Below are positions 22,634 through 34,499 of a DNA stretch of 64,000 bases, piece after piece (within the stretch, counting starts at the first letter, position 1; each line of letters starts with the position of its first letter). This DNA comes from Nematopogon swammerdamellus (Eukaryota > Arthropoda > Insecta > Lepidoptera > Adelidae). The DNA lies in the NCBI GenBank assembly GCA_946902875.1, contig OX336343.1, positions 8,979,754 through 9,043,753 of the forward strand. Reading direction: 5' to 3'. The notes beneath the pieces are model-generated. The model made no database searches, was not told the DNA's origin, and saw only the letters and a list, made by a program, of their open reading frames with translations. Made by a program: the position numbers and the translations under genes.

Positions 22634-22654
22634 AGAACCGTTCCCAGTAGTCTT

Positions 22655-22735
22655 ACAACCATCCGTGATGTGAGCCCATAACACCGGGTGAACTAGGTGC
22701 CATGTCAGTGCTTCCCTTCATTTCATCCATTTAGA
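22655..22735 (-). repeat. SINE family A fragment, minus
   Basis: GTGAGCCCATAACACCGGGT, then GTGCCATGTCAGTGCTTCCC, then TTCATTTCAT, the reverse of the family-A body at 8690-8740. It follows the MITE directly. Confidence 0.75.
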
Positions 22736-23252
22736 TGGATCAGTTTTTTTTTTACTTTTAGCAGATTTTCTAATTATCTGTTGTTGCTTTCAGAGAATTG
22801 ACCCCAGTGGGCCAAGCTCTACATTTTGATAGTGGACCTTCTTACTTGAATAGGTCCACTATGCATCGAGTCTCCTTAAAGGTTCTTCGGTGAGTTATTC
22901 AGCCAGTCTTTTGGGGTGGTGCTGGAGTCGATTCATGTAGCTTTTGCTGATAGATTGTGTTGCCCAAACTCTTAGTTTAAAAAACGATTTAAACTAGATC
23001 TTCCGTGGTCCGGTCAACCGGACTACGGAAAAAAATAATTCTCCTGTAGTCCGGTCAACTGTACTATGGAAAAACAAAATTTCCCGTAGTCCGGTTGACC
23101 CACGAGTCAGTAAGCCTGGAGGCGCTATACATAGGAGGACAGGGGTAGCCGCGCGTCGGCGCACACGCGCCAGCGCGTCAGTCTAGCGCCGGCGACCGAT
23201 CTTAGTCTCCGTCCGCCGCTCAGGCGGAGCGAACGTGCGCGTCTGTCACAAA

Positions 23253-23332
23253 ATGCCTCATTGTGCAGTGCTTTGGTGCAAAAAGTCGTCGAAAAATTCA
23301 AACTTGAACACAGATGGAGTCACCTTTCACGA
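23253..23332 (+). CDS. THAP-type zinc-finger first exon
   Basis: ATG at 23253 opens MPHCAVLWCKKSS and the exon ends ..GVTFHE at a GTAAGT donor. M-P-x-C-x4-C followed by an F-H-x turn is the start of a THAP (C2CH) DNA-binding finger; the second half (C-x2-H) should lie in the next exon, which I could not find. The upstream sequence is GC-rich (23140-23250). The flanks share a CCACGAGTCAGTAAGCCTGG block (23099-23120) with its reverse complement at 25638-25659, so this exon may belong to a transposon of P-element/THAP type and not to a host gene. Confidence 0.6.
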
Positions 23333-24039
23333 GTAAGTACTTTCATTCAATTTGATAGCATTTTTCGCTTGCATTTCAGTAACAAACATCGGCGTAAATA
23401 TGTATGGAGAGCTCTTTTCTGCTTACCCACCATAGGTCGACTATCGTGTTGGATGCAGTTAGCTCTTGTAATTTTTTTTGTTTATTGATAAATATGTATG
23501 TTAAATGTATACAGATATTTCATGCATTCTGCCTTATTGCCAAAGGACATTTCTTCTAGTCAACCTCAGCAGGTTTCCTCGTTCAATATTCGTTTATCGC
23601 GCTTTTTTCATTCAACCAGTACCTACCGGTTTTTACTTTTGAGCGACTCTAAAGGAATTAATTTCTTTAGGTCATGCGTCTACCGGGAATTAGTCTTGTT
23701 ATGCTTAGCATTAACAAAATTAATTCATAATGAATACCCCGTTAGCATTTAGCACTGCTAAGCGCCCTGATGAATAAAAATTAATGCTAAATGCTAAGCA
23801 ATAATCACATTTAATTTTAATTAGCATTGCTGTTTCGTTCGTAAAACTTTGTTGGTTCGTTTGTTTTGGAACGCACAAAGCAATGAAGTATGTGCTATTT
23901 ATCTGTGGTACTGCTAAATGCTAAATGCTATATAGCGCCTGCGCTCCGCTGCTAGCTAGCTAGCTAGCATCTAAATGCGAAATGCGATGCGATCATGCGA
24001 GTGAGGGGTCGGAATTATCATCTGTCACGTGATCGTTAG

Positions 24040-24530
24040 TTTTGGTCATATCTACAGAACCACTGGACTTAGACCCATCGTGTTGGTACTCAATCTGAAC
24101 GTCTCGATGAGATCTATCCATCTGTCACATTAACTATTGTTTTGGTCATAACTCGAGAACCACTGGTGCTAGACCCATCGTGTTGGTACTCAAACTTCAG
24201 GTCTCGGTGAGATCTATCCATCTGTCACATGAACTTTTGTTTTGGTCATAACTCGAGAACCACTGGTGCTAGATCCATCGTGTTGGTACTCAAACTTTAG
24301 GTCTCGGTGAGATCTATCCATCTGTCACATGAACTTTTGTTTTGGTCATAACTCGAGAACCACTGGTGCTAGACCCATCGTGTTGGTACTCAAACTTCAG
24401 GTCTCGGTGAGATCTATCCATCTGTCACATGAACTTTTGTTTTGGTCATAACTCGAGAACCACTGGTGCTAGACCCATCGTGTTGGTACTCAAACTTTAG
24501 GTCTCGGTGAGATCTATCCATCTGTTGCGC
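24040..24530 (+). repeat. 100-bp tandem array, about 5 copies
   Basis: The unit contains GTTTTGGTCATAACTCGAG, ACCACTGGTGCTAGACCCAT, CGTGTTGGTACTCAAACTTC and GAGATCTATCCATCTGTCAC. Copies start near 24043, 24143, 24243, 24343 and 24443; the first is the most diverged. The same unit occurs at 58140-58690, where it is inverted midway. Non-coding. Confidence 0.92.
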
Positions 24531-24860
24531 GACCATCTCTCGAGACACATGTTAGTTCTTTAGTTCTTTAGTTCAACAATAACAATGTAAATGTCAACAA
24601 TGTAAACAGTAACAATGTAAATGTCGTAAATTGTGCTTTTAAATTTAATTCAATTGTTCAAAAGTTACCAAATGAAAATTTTAATATAGATACCGATCTA
24701 TAAATAAATAATTAAGTAAATTATTGTTCTGTTTCAAATATATGTTTCTATTACAGACTACACAGCCTTTCATTTGTTATTTTATTAACCCTTATATAAC
24801 GAATTCACACCGTCAAACTGACAGAGAGACGCATGGTACATTTTATAAGGCTCTAGCTGC

Positions 24861-25018
24861 ATGGCTGGTTAGTTTGTTAAAAAAGGCAAAGCCTGGAAAA
24901 CCTCATTTTACCCTAAAAGAATTAAATATCCAGGTGGGTATGGCTGGTTAGTTTGTTAAAAAAGGCAAAGCCTGGAAAACCTCATTTTACCGTAAAAAAA
25001 TTAAATATCGAGGTGGGT
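24861..25018 (+). repeat. Tandem duplication, 79-bp unit, 2 copies
   Basis: ATGGCTGGTTAGTTTG, then GGCAAAGCCTGGAAAACCTC, then CATTTTACC occur twice, 79 bp apart, with a few differences. It lies between the 100-bp array and the inverted block at 25638. Non-coding as far as I can tell. Confidence 0.85.
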
Positions 25019-25984
25019 ACTCATAAATTTTTTATGGTAGGGTAGATTTTCGCGAATTTTTCGCGAAGTCATATTGCAATATAATTTGTCATATCGTTGG
25101 CTAAGTAATTAGCAAATAGTTGTTAATAATATAATTATTTTTTTTTTTGGTTACAAAACTTTTCGACTTTCTAACATTATTTTTTTAATTTTGGAAAATT
25201 CCAATAACAAATACTCCAATAAGATAATACCAATGTACGAGGTCTTACATATCATTGTTTTGGAAATTTGATGTAGATTTATAATAAAGTATCCGAGGTA
25301 TCTCAGAACTTAGAACTATTATCGTGTTTATGCGAAAATCTGCAAATTCGCAAAATTGTGAAAGGGGCGTTGCCTTTGTTCATTTAAGAGAAAGTTATAT
25401 TATTCCCTTGATGTAAAGAAGGGTTAAATATTGTTAAATCCGTTTCATCTTTTCATCGCGAATCGACACAATGAGCGACTTATTGTATGAATCCCGTTCA
25501 AACGTATGGAAGACTGGCGTCACGTGGCTACCTACTCGCTCGGCCAATCACGGCGTTCCATGCGCCGCTCCCGCCTCAGACTTCACACCCCTTTGGCGGC
25601 TACCTCGGTTCTCATACAAACGATGCCGTATTTCGTATCCAGGCTTACTGACTCGTGGGTTGACCGGACAACTGAACCGGACTACGGGCAAGAAGCGAAA
25701 GTATGTCTCAGGCAGGACTTTCATGTGCTTCTCAGTGGCAATGCTGTATCCACGAGTTGACATCACAGATTACTAATATGATGACCACCTTGAATGGGAT
25801 ATAACGAAAGACACAATAGATCGACCCCCTTGTCTACCCACTTGATGGGTTCACTGGGAAAACAAATTCCCATTTGCAAAATTATTCACTCGGCCAAACA
25901 GCAGCGAATCATTTTGTAAATTACATACATTCTGCAATTTGGAATTTGCTATGGCAACAAAACCCCTCGTATGATTTGAATTTG

Positions 25985-26240
25985 GGCCCCTCAGCCCTAT
26001 TATCACTGCAACCTGGATAGATGTGATCTCAATAGTTCGGACAAGATAACATCAAGCAGCAAGTAAAGCATGCAGACCCACCTGCTGTGTGACTCGGTGG
26101 AAGGACAGTGCCAAGGCGAGAGGTGGCTATCCTGTCGCCCTATAGCACGGCATTTCGTCCTTATCTCTTAGTCGCCTTTTACGACATGCGCAAGGAGAGA
26201 TGCAGCGTGGCTATTCTTTTTAAGTACCACCCCCACACAG
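25985..26240 (-). repeat. Interspersed repeat family B, minus copy
   Basis: CAACCTGGATAGATGTGATC, then AGTTCGGACAAGATAACATC, then CTATCCTGTCGCCCTATAGC and GTCGCCTTTTACGACATGCG. It is the longest copy of the family here. Confidence 0.75.
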
Positions 26241-26819
26241 GAAGGCTCTAAAAAAGGGGTTTAAGGCGGTGACAAACGCCAAATACGCAAAACATGCAAA
26301 AAGTGCGACAAAGAAGGTCCAAAACTGACCAATTGACACACATTCAGAAAATTAAAAAAATACCAACCTATATTTTGGTTCCTTACCAACAAAGTGCATT
26401 GCTGGTTTTTTTAATAATGAGTAAAAGTAAGTAATAAACATAAAATTAAAAATATATAAAAAAAGCATGAATTTTTGAAAATCTGAGTATGTGTGTATTA
26501 TTACAATTTTACAATACCACCGATTCAAAGGTCACAAAGCTCTGAGAAAACTCTATTCAATTTTTTTTATTATTTTATCCACGAAAGGAGATAAAAATAA
26601 AAAACAAAAAACGCCTACATGAAATTATTGACGTAATTCTTCAGTCGGAAGGGTAAAATTTTTGCCTTCGTCAATTTAGCAGGCACTTCAATACTAGATA
26701 CAATTTTAGTTCCGGGCTCGCTTGCTCGCTCCTGCCCTGCTGCGCCCGCGTGTCGGTCGTCATTTCTGTCTTCTGTGTTTGGATCGAATGGAAAAAAGAT
26801 AGGTGGTTAGGTATATTTG

Positions 26820-27205
26820 TACCGTGTGGGATGGTAATTTAAAATAATAGCCCCACTGCATCTCTCCCCGTGCATGTCGTAAAAGGCGACTGAGGGATTT
26901 TTTTATGTAAACTGACACAGTTTGCTATATCACCTATAACATCCGTGATGTCAGCCCATAACACCGGGTGAACTTAGGTGCCATGTCAGTGCTTCCCTTT
27001 GGTCGTGCCGGCTACACTAAACTGGACGGAAAATACAAACTATTTCGGGATATGACTCCCTTCTTTTTTTCCGTCCAGTTCAGTGAAGCCGGTACGACCG
27101 AAGAAAAGCACTGACATAGCACCTACTTCACCAGTTGTTACGAGCTGACATCTCGGATGTTGTATTGTAGGTGATGTTGCCACCGTGTCATTTTCCGTAC
27201 CAGTA
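26820..27205. repeat. Family B fragment followed by a head-to-head pair of SINE family A pieces
   Basis: 26820-26900 is a plus-strand piece of family B (CTCTCCCCGTGCATGTCGT). 26905-27035 is a minus-strand family-A body (ATCCGTGATGTCAGCCCATA..TTTAGTGTAGCCGG reversed). 27060-27205 is a plus-strand copy (TTTTTCCGTCCAGTTCAGTG..GAGCTGACATCTCGGATGTT). The two SINE pieces face each other and could form a long hairpin. Confidence 0.7.
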
Positions 27206-27784
27206 TACAGTACGACCGTATCAGTAATATCTCTCTTCTGTGGTATCTATCAGTATACGCTCCGGTACGTAACTTGACGGGGCGTTATATGCATGGCTTT
27301 CGTTGGTATAACCACAGAATAACTAATAGGTACTGTGGTATAACCATAGAATACTTATAATACTGGCGTATAGAAGCGACGCTCCGCCTCGAAGCGAGTT
27401 TGCTTCCCCCCGCGCCCCGCAGCCCGCGAGCGCTGTCTGGTCGACTTCTGGCGGACGGCTAGTCAGGCTGGCACCGACTGTCGAGAGGAGAGCGAGCGCA
27501 CCTTCGAGAGGGAGTAGTAGCTACTTACACGTACGCGCGCGGTTCTTTCGCACTCACAGCACAGAACAACGATCGGGCCGGCCGCGCCCGCGCGCGCGGT
27601 GGACTTCAAACCTCCTTGTTCGCACTTACTTAGAGATGCAAGGCGCAATTTTGCACAAAAATTTCACTTGAAATTTTGCAGTGAAATTTTGCACTTTCTG
27701 CAAAATTACTGTGAAATTTTCATTCTTATGTGAAATAATGAAATTTATGTTACACAAATCAGATATCAATTTGGTTTCTTATTC

Positions 27785-27972
27785 TTCTTCTTGAGTCAAT
27801 TTTAATGTCCTACTACTGAGCGCAAGCCTTTCCCATGAACATGGAAGGGAATTGTTATACATTTCCACGTGACAAGCTGGATTGGAAGCGGTGTCCACAA
27901 CAATTTTATATGTACTGCTGTGCACAGGTTTCCTCACGGTGTTTTCCTTCACCGGAGCGAATCTTAATCATA
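27785..27972 (+). mobile_element. RTE-type LINE 3' fragment
   Basis: TTTTAATGTCCTACTACTGA, then CATGGAAGGGAATTGTTATA, then CAGGTTTCCTCACGGTGTTT, then TCCTTCACCG match a sequence I know as very common in lepidopteran genomes (RTE-type non-LTR 3' region). No intact frame. A second short piece (GTCCGTGCCTAGCAGTGGGA) lies reversed at 61580-61600. Confidence 0.65.
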
Positions 27973-27984
27973 TGAACATTTAAA

Positions 27985-30900
27985 AAAAGTGGCCGCCATT
28001 TTGAACTTTTTAGTTACTGGACCGATTGCTTTCAAAGTCGATATCTGGGTGTCTGTGTGGGCTCTGAATACGAATCCGTTGTCAAAATTTAAAAAAAGTG
28101 GCCGCCATTTTGAACTTTTTAGTTACTGGACCGATTGCTTTCAAAGTCGATATCTGGGTGTCTGTGTGGGCTCTGAATACGAATCCGTTGTCAAAATTTA
28201 AAAAAAGCGGCTGCCATTTTGAACTTATTAGTTACTGGACCGATTGCTTTCAAAGTCGATATCTGGGTGTCTGTGTGGGCTCTGAATACGAATCCGTTGT
28301 CAAAATTTAAAAAAAGCGGCTGCCATTTTGAACTTTTTAGTTACTGGACCGATTGCTTTCAAAGTCGATATCTGGGTGTCTGTGTGGGCTCTGAATACGA
28401 ATCCGTTGTCAAAATTTAAAAAAAGTGGCCGCCATTTTGAACTTTTTAGTTACTGGACCGATTGCTTTCAAAGTCGATATCTGGGTGTCTGTGTGGGCTC
28501 TGAATACGAATCCGTTGTCAAAATTTAAAAAAAGTGGCCGCCATTTTGAACTTTTTAGTTACTGGACCGATTGCTTTCAAAGTCGATATCTGGGTGTCTG
28601 TGTGGACTCTGAATACGAATCCGTTGTCAAAATTTAAAAAAGTGGCCGCCATTTTGAACTTTTTAGTTACTGGACCGATTGCTTTCAAAGTCGATATCTG
28701 GGTGTCTGTGTGGACTCTGAATACGAATCCGTTGTCAAAATTTAAAAAAAGTGGCCGCCATTTTGAACTTTTTAGTTACTGGACCGATTGCTTTCAAAGT
28801 CGATATCTGGGTGTCTGTGTGGACTCTGAATACGAATCCGTTGTCAAAATTTAAAAAAGTGGCCGCCATTTTGAACTTTTTAGTTACTGGACCGATTGCT
28901 TTCAAAGTCGATATCTGGGTGTCTGTGTGGACTCTGAATACGAATCCGTTGTCAAAATTTAAAAAAAGTGGCCGCCATTTTGAACTTTTTAGTTACTGGA
29001 CCGATTGCTTTCAAAGTCGATATCTGGGTGTCTGTGTGGACTCTGAATACGAATCCGTTGTCAAAATAAAAAAAAAGCGGCCGCCATTTTGAACTTCTTA
29101 GTTACTGGACCGATTGCTTTCAAAATCGATATCTGGGTGTCTGTGTGGGCTCTGAATACGAATCTGTAGTGAACATTTAAAAAAAGTTGCCGCCATTTTG
29201 AATTTTTTAATTACTGGACCGATTGATTTCAAAATCGATATCTGGGTGTTTGTGTGGACTCTGAATACAAATATGTAGTGAATATTTAAAAAAAGTTGCC
29301 GCCATTTTGACCTTTTTAGTTATTCGACCGATTGCTTTCAAAATCAATATCTGGGTGTCTGTGTGGGCTCTGAATACGAATCCGTTGTCAAAATTTAAAA
29401 AAAGTGGCCGCCATTTTGAACTTTTTAGTTACTGGACCGATTGCTTTCAAAGTCGATATCTGGGTGTCTGTGTGGACTCTGAATACGAATCCGTTGTCAA
29501 AATTTAAAAAAAGTGGCCGCCATTTTGAACTTTTTAGTTACTGGACCGATTGCTTTCAAAGTCGATATCTGGGTGTCTGTGTGGACTCTGAATACGAATC
29601 CGTTGTCAAAATTTAAAAAAAGCGGCTGCCATTTTGAACTTTTTAGTTACTGGACCGATTGCTTTCAAAATCGATATCTGGGTGTCTGTGTGGGCTCTGA
29701 ATACGAATCTGTAGTGAACATTTAAAAAAAGTTGCCGCCATTTTGAACTTTTTAATTACTGGACCGATTGATTTCAAAATCGATATCTGGGTGTTTGTGT
29801 GGACTCTGAATACAAATATGTAGTGAATATTTAAAAAAAGTTGCCGCCATTTTGACCTTTTTAGTTATTCGACCGATTGCTTTCAAAATCAATATCTGGG
29901 TGTCTGTGTGGGCTCTGAATACGAATCCGTTGTCAAAATAAAAAAAAACGGCCTCCATTTTGAACTTTTTAGTTACTGGACCGATTGCTTTCAAAATCGA
30001 TATCTGGGTGTCTGCGTGGGCTCTGAATACGAATCTGTAGTGAACATTAAAAAAAAGTGGCCGCCATTTTGAACTTTTTAGTTACTGGACCGATTGCTTT
30101 CAAAATTGATATCTGGGTATCTGTATGGGCTCTGAATACGAATCCGTTTTCAAAATTTAAAAATAGTTGCCGCCATCTTGCACTTTTTAGTTTTGACTAC
30201 AGATTCATATTTAGAGCCCACACAGACACGCAGATATCTATTTTGAAAGCAATCGGTCCAGTAACTAAAAAGTTTAAAATGGCGGCCACTTAATTTTGAC
30301 TACAGATTCGTATTCAGAGCATACACAGACACCCAGACATCGATTTTGAAAGCAATTGGTCCAGTAACTGAAAAGTTCAAAATGGCGGCCACTTTTTTTA
30401 AATTTTGACTACAGATTCGTATTCAGAGCCTACACAGACACCCAGATATCAATTTTGAAATCAATCGGTCCAGTAACTAAAAAGTTTAAAATGGCGGCCA
30501 CTTAATTTTGACTACAGATTCGTATTCAGAGCACACACAGACACCCAGACATCGATTTTGAAAGCAATTGGTCCAGTAACTGAAAAGTTCAAAATGGCGG
30601 CCACTTTTTTTAAATTTTGACTACAGATTCGTATTCAGAGCCTACACAGACACCCAGATATCAATTTTGAAATCAATCGGTCCAGTAACTAAAAAGTTCA
30701 AAATGGCGGCCACTTTTTTTTAATTTTGACTACAGATTCGTATTCCGAGCCCACACAGACACCCAGATATCGATTTTGAAAGCAATCGGTCCAGTAACTG
30801 AAAAGTTTAAAATGGCGGCCACTTTTTTTATTTTGATTACAGATTCGTATTCAGAGCCTACACAGACACCCAGATATCAATTTTGAAAGCAATCGGTCCA

Positions 30901-31365
30901 GTAACTAAAAAGTTCAAAATGGCGGCCACTTTTTTTTATTTTGATTACAGATTCGTATTCAGAGCCTACACAGCCACCCAGATATCAATTTTGAAAGCAA
31001 TCGGTCCAGTAACTGAAAAGTTCAAAATGGCGGCCACTTTTTTTTTATTTTGATTACAGATTCGTATTCAGAGCCTACACAGACACCCAGATATCAATTT
31101 TGAAATCAATCGGTCCAGTAACTGAAAAGTTCAAAATGGCGGCCACTTTTTTTTATTTTGATTACAGATTCGTATTCAGAGCCTACACAGACACCCAGAT
31201 ATCAATTTTGAAAGCAATCGGTCCAGTAACTAAAAAGTTCAAAATGGCGGCCACTTTTTTTTAATTTTGATTACAGATTCGTATTCAGAGCCTACACAGA
31301 CACCCAGATATCAATTTTGAAAGCAATCGGTCCAGTAACTAAAAAGTTCAAAATGGCGGCAAGTA
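27985..31365. repeat. Large head-to-head satellite, about 109-bp unit
   Basis: About 20 units run in plus orientation from 27985 to about 30190 (core GTGGCCGCCATTTTGAACTT, TTTAGTTACTGGACCGATTG, TCGATATCTGGGTGTCTGTG). Then about 10-11 units run in the opposite orientation to 31365 (CAATCGGTCCAGTAACT, AAAATGGCGGCCACTT). Central and 5' copies are nearly identical; copies near the switch point are more diverged. The flanks carry imperfect inverted AATTTTGCAGTGAAA motifs near 27680 and 31460. The short reading frames across it are artefacts of the repeat. Confidence 0.95.
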
Positions 31366-31639
31366 TACATTGAAAATTTCACTTTAGCTTCACATACGAT
31401 TCGGCTTAAAAATAATAAAAATGGAATACCTATTGCAAAGTTTCCAAAATTTTGTGAAACTTTCACTGCAAAATTGTCGTTTAGTTAGCGAGTAAAAATA
31501 AAACATGTGCATATAAGTTGATGTTTTTCTTTTTTTCTTGCCCTCCAATAATGTTAAGAGGTACATATACATAGATAGTCATAATTAAAAATGTTTCCTT
31601 TTAAATTACATCAAATATAATTTATAATATTGTCCACTA

Positions 31640-33843
31640 CAAACTTCTCATAAAGAGTGCCAACCCTGTACCCAAGTTATCGAGGTCGCACCAATACACG
31701 CAAAGGCGCCCGCGTACGTGAGCAGTAGGTACACATTTTCGGCCGCTTCATAGAAAATGTGACTAGTGTCACGGGTGTGGTATAACGCTGTCTGCGCTTG
31801 AGATGCAAGGACTATAGAACCGTGCCTAAATAAAAGTAGCCTAGCAACAGCGGCGCGCTGCGGAGCGGGGGCGGCGGCGGCACTGTGGTGGCGCGGAGCG
31901 GTGACGACGCGGCGGCGCGGCGCGGCGCGGAGGAGCGGCGGCGCGGCGCGGAGGAGCGGCTTGTTATTGCTTGCTTGCATGCGTGAGTGGCACGCTGCTA
32001 CTGAGTTACCGCACCGCACCGCACCCCACCGCACCGTGCCATGCTGCCGCCGCGCGCACCGCGCGCGCCGGCCGGTACCTATGTTGCTATGATATTTGCC
32101 ATACATACCTAAATGCCTATCTACCTATTACCTACCTACCTTTTTTTATTTTAGTTTTCATCGATAGTCTATTTAGAGGTTTATAAAAAGTGGTAAGTAC
32201 ATGAACTAAAATAATTTGGAAGAAATTACAATAAAATGTTATTTAGGTAAAATAATAAAAAATAAAAAATTAGAATCACGCATCAGTTACATAAGCCACA
32301 ATCATTTTAATAATTAAAATAATAAAAAAGCAAAAAAAAAAAACATACGAAAGTGGGATTCGAACCCCGAACCATCAACTCTTTAGGCTGATAGCGACAA
32401 ACTACGCTAAATGTGACTTGAACGTGCGAAGCGAAATTAGCAGTCGCATGGTACATTATGTAGAATTCCCGAATGCTCAAGGTCGTTGGCGTTTGTCACG
32501 GCCTTAAATAAAAACAACAAATTAAATTGTCAAACTTTATTGGGATAAAAGTACAATGCATCAAATATTTCGATTCCATGGTGGCTTCGTCTGTTGTCCA
32601 TTCTTAGAGTATTGACTTGATGTCGCCCATCCTGTGACCGATCCATCTTCCTTGGCTTGATCCCTGCGACTAAGTGTTACGACTCGTACCTGACTTATAA
32701 GTGCTCTAAAGCTATGTACAGACACGCAAGCACCCGGGCCTTGAACCACCCAGCTTGCAAGTCTGCACCTTTCGCTCGCAGCCGAGCTCACACTGGGTCT
32801 CACATGCAGGAGCGGCTTACAGAGCGCACGCTCGCCTGTCTGTACATAGCTAAAGACCTCCCTGTGACGTGCTCAATCGTGCCCGCGTGGGGCGATCCTA
32901 AACAGACTAGAGTGGGTGTAGTTATGTGACAGTACACCACACGCCACAACAGTTAATCTCACTATTTGAACGCATCAGCTATCTGGAAATCAGCAAACAG
33001 GAAGCAGACTGCCAGCGACAGCGACAAACAGGCCAGCGAGCAGCACCGGCCTGCCGGAAAATACAATAATTAATGTTCAGCATATCGTTTGTACCATAGA
33101 CATATAAAATAGGTAGACTGAGTGATAATTGGTGATTGAGGCAACTTCGGAGAAGAGCTGTTCGTTCGCAGACGGCGAGCAGACGTCAGTCGCTGCACAC
33201 AGCGACGCAAGCATCAACTTCCCTCCATACCCCACAAAGATGGACTCACTTATTTTAGAGCACTTATTTGACGTTTTCGTTCTCTATACGCCCGTTTATT
33301 ATAACTCTATGGTCTGTACAGATTTCTGTTTCTACTGTGGTCAATATGAGCAGTACAGTGGTACCGAGCAGTATGAGGGGTATCAAAACTAGGGCCAGTT
33401 GAAGACATGCCTTTAGTTTGGTGTATGGCTCGGAGGGATTCTCCTTGTAAATATAAAAACGTTACTCGTAACTTTCGGGCTCTGGACAGCATCGACAGCA
33501 GTCGGTAGTTCGGCAAATCCCCCCCTCACCACCACCTCACCCCGCGCCCCGCCACAACTCCTCTCTCCTCACCACGGCCCACGCCTGAGCACGCAACACA
33601 CACACATATTACTGGCGCAGTACACACGCACGCCGCACCTCACTCCCATCTGCTAATTTATTTTTTTATTATGGAGAACCGACATGGGCGGCTGTGCTCA
33701 ACAGTCAGTCGAATGAAGACAGTCAGACACAAACAATAACACCGCTCCTCACCATGCTCGGTTATGCGCCAAGCCAACTATGCGGCAGATAATTTGTTCA
33801 TGCAAACTCTCATTGGAGATAACATTTTTGTGCAAATATGAAG
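31640..33843. other. Stretch without recognised gene, with a GC-rich island
   Basis: 31850-32080 is very GC-rich, with GCGGCGC and CACCGCACCG runs, and reads open in several frames because of composition only. 32100-33840 holds no coding exon I can support. 33530-33650 is CA-rich. Whether the GC-rich block is a promoter island is unknown. Confidence 0.5.
32345..32405 (-). other. tRNA-like sequence, degenerate
   Basis: Minus strand: GGGGTTCGAATCCC is a good pol III B box, and TCAGCC..TAAAGAG..TTGAT gives an anticodon-like arm with a 7-base loop. The acceptor and D arms do not pair, so it is at most a tRNA pseudogene or SINE head. Confidence 0.35.
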
Positions 33844-34449
33844 TTAACCCTTGAGCTCCCAAGTCGTCCACGCGAAAGACCCATCAATTACCACCCTTGA
33901 CTATCATTCGTCCACGCGGTCAGGTCACACTAAATGCATCGCACATTTTGCAACCATGCTATTTCAGTGAATTTTTCTCATTAGAACGAAAGAGGGAGAA
34001 AGAGAAAGCAGTCTATAGATAGCTAAAATAACCTTGTCCTTGAATCCTCCATGCCTTGGAAAACTGGAACACGCAAGGCTCCTTAGTTTTTTTTTTTATT
34101 TTTAGTTTGGTTTTTTTATTTTTAACTTCCACTGTCACTCAAAGCGTTCCTTTGCCTACACATCCATATATGATTTGTATGTGGGAATTGTCAATTTTAA
34201 GTTAGAAAACTTCGGGAAAACATTTTGGGCATGTTTTATTAAAAAAAAAGTCTATGCTTCTAAATAAGTGAAACCTCACTTGTTTCACATCATTTTTTAG
34301 GTAATTTCATTGGCTTTATGTTCCAGCGAGTTTATTGATTTTGAGTTTATATGCGAGCGCGCGACGCCGAATCTCCATGTGGCTAAAGCGACATGGGAGT
34401 CAAGGGTTGTACTTCAGCATTATTATAACAGAGGGAACCCAAGGGTTAA
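33844..34449. mobile_element. piggyBac-like MITE, complete
   Basis: It is bounded by TTAA at 33844 and 34446. The ends are TTAACCCTTGAGCTCCC and, reversed, TTAACCCTTGGGTTCCC. 606 bp with no transposase frame. The truncated relative at 9501-10137 shares the whole layout. TTAA targets and CCCTT termini fit piggyBac-type transposition. Confidence 0.82.
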
Positions 34450-34499
34450 ATTAATGACAGTGGGCGTGTCGAGGATAATACCAGTATTCCAATAAACTG

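Noticed and set aside
24040..24530. CRISPR array
   Set aside because: Repeats are contiguous 100-bp units with no unique spacers, in an animal genome.
27989..29725. Repeated 66-113-codon frames (AAILNFLVTGPIAFKVDIW-type)
   Set aside because: They restate the 109-bp satellite in different offsets; no start or stop conservation expected of a gene.
31850..32106. Arg/Ala-rich frames near 31.9 kb
   Set aside because: Open on both strands because of GC-rich simple composition; no motif or splice support.
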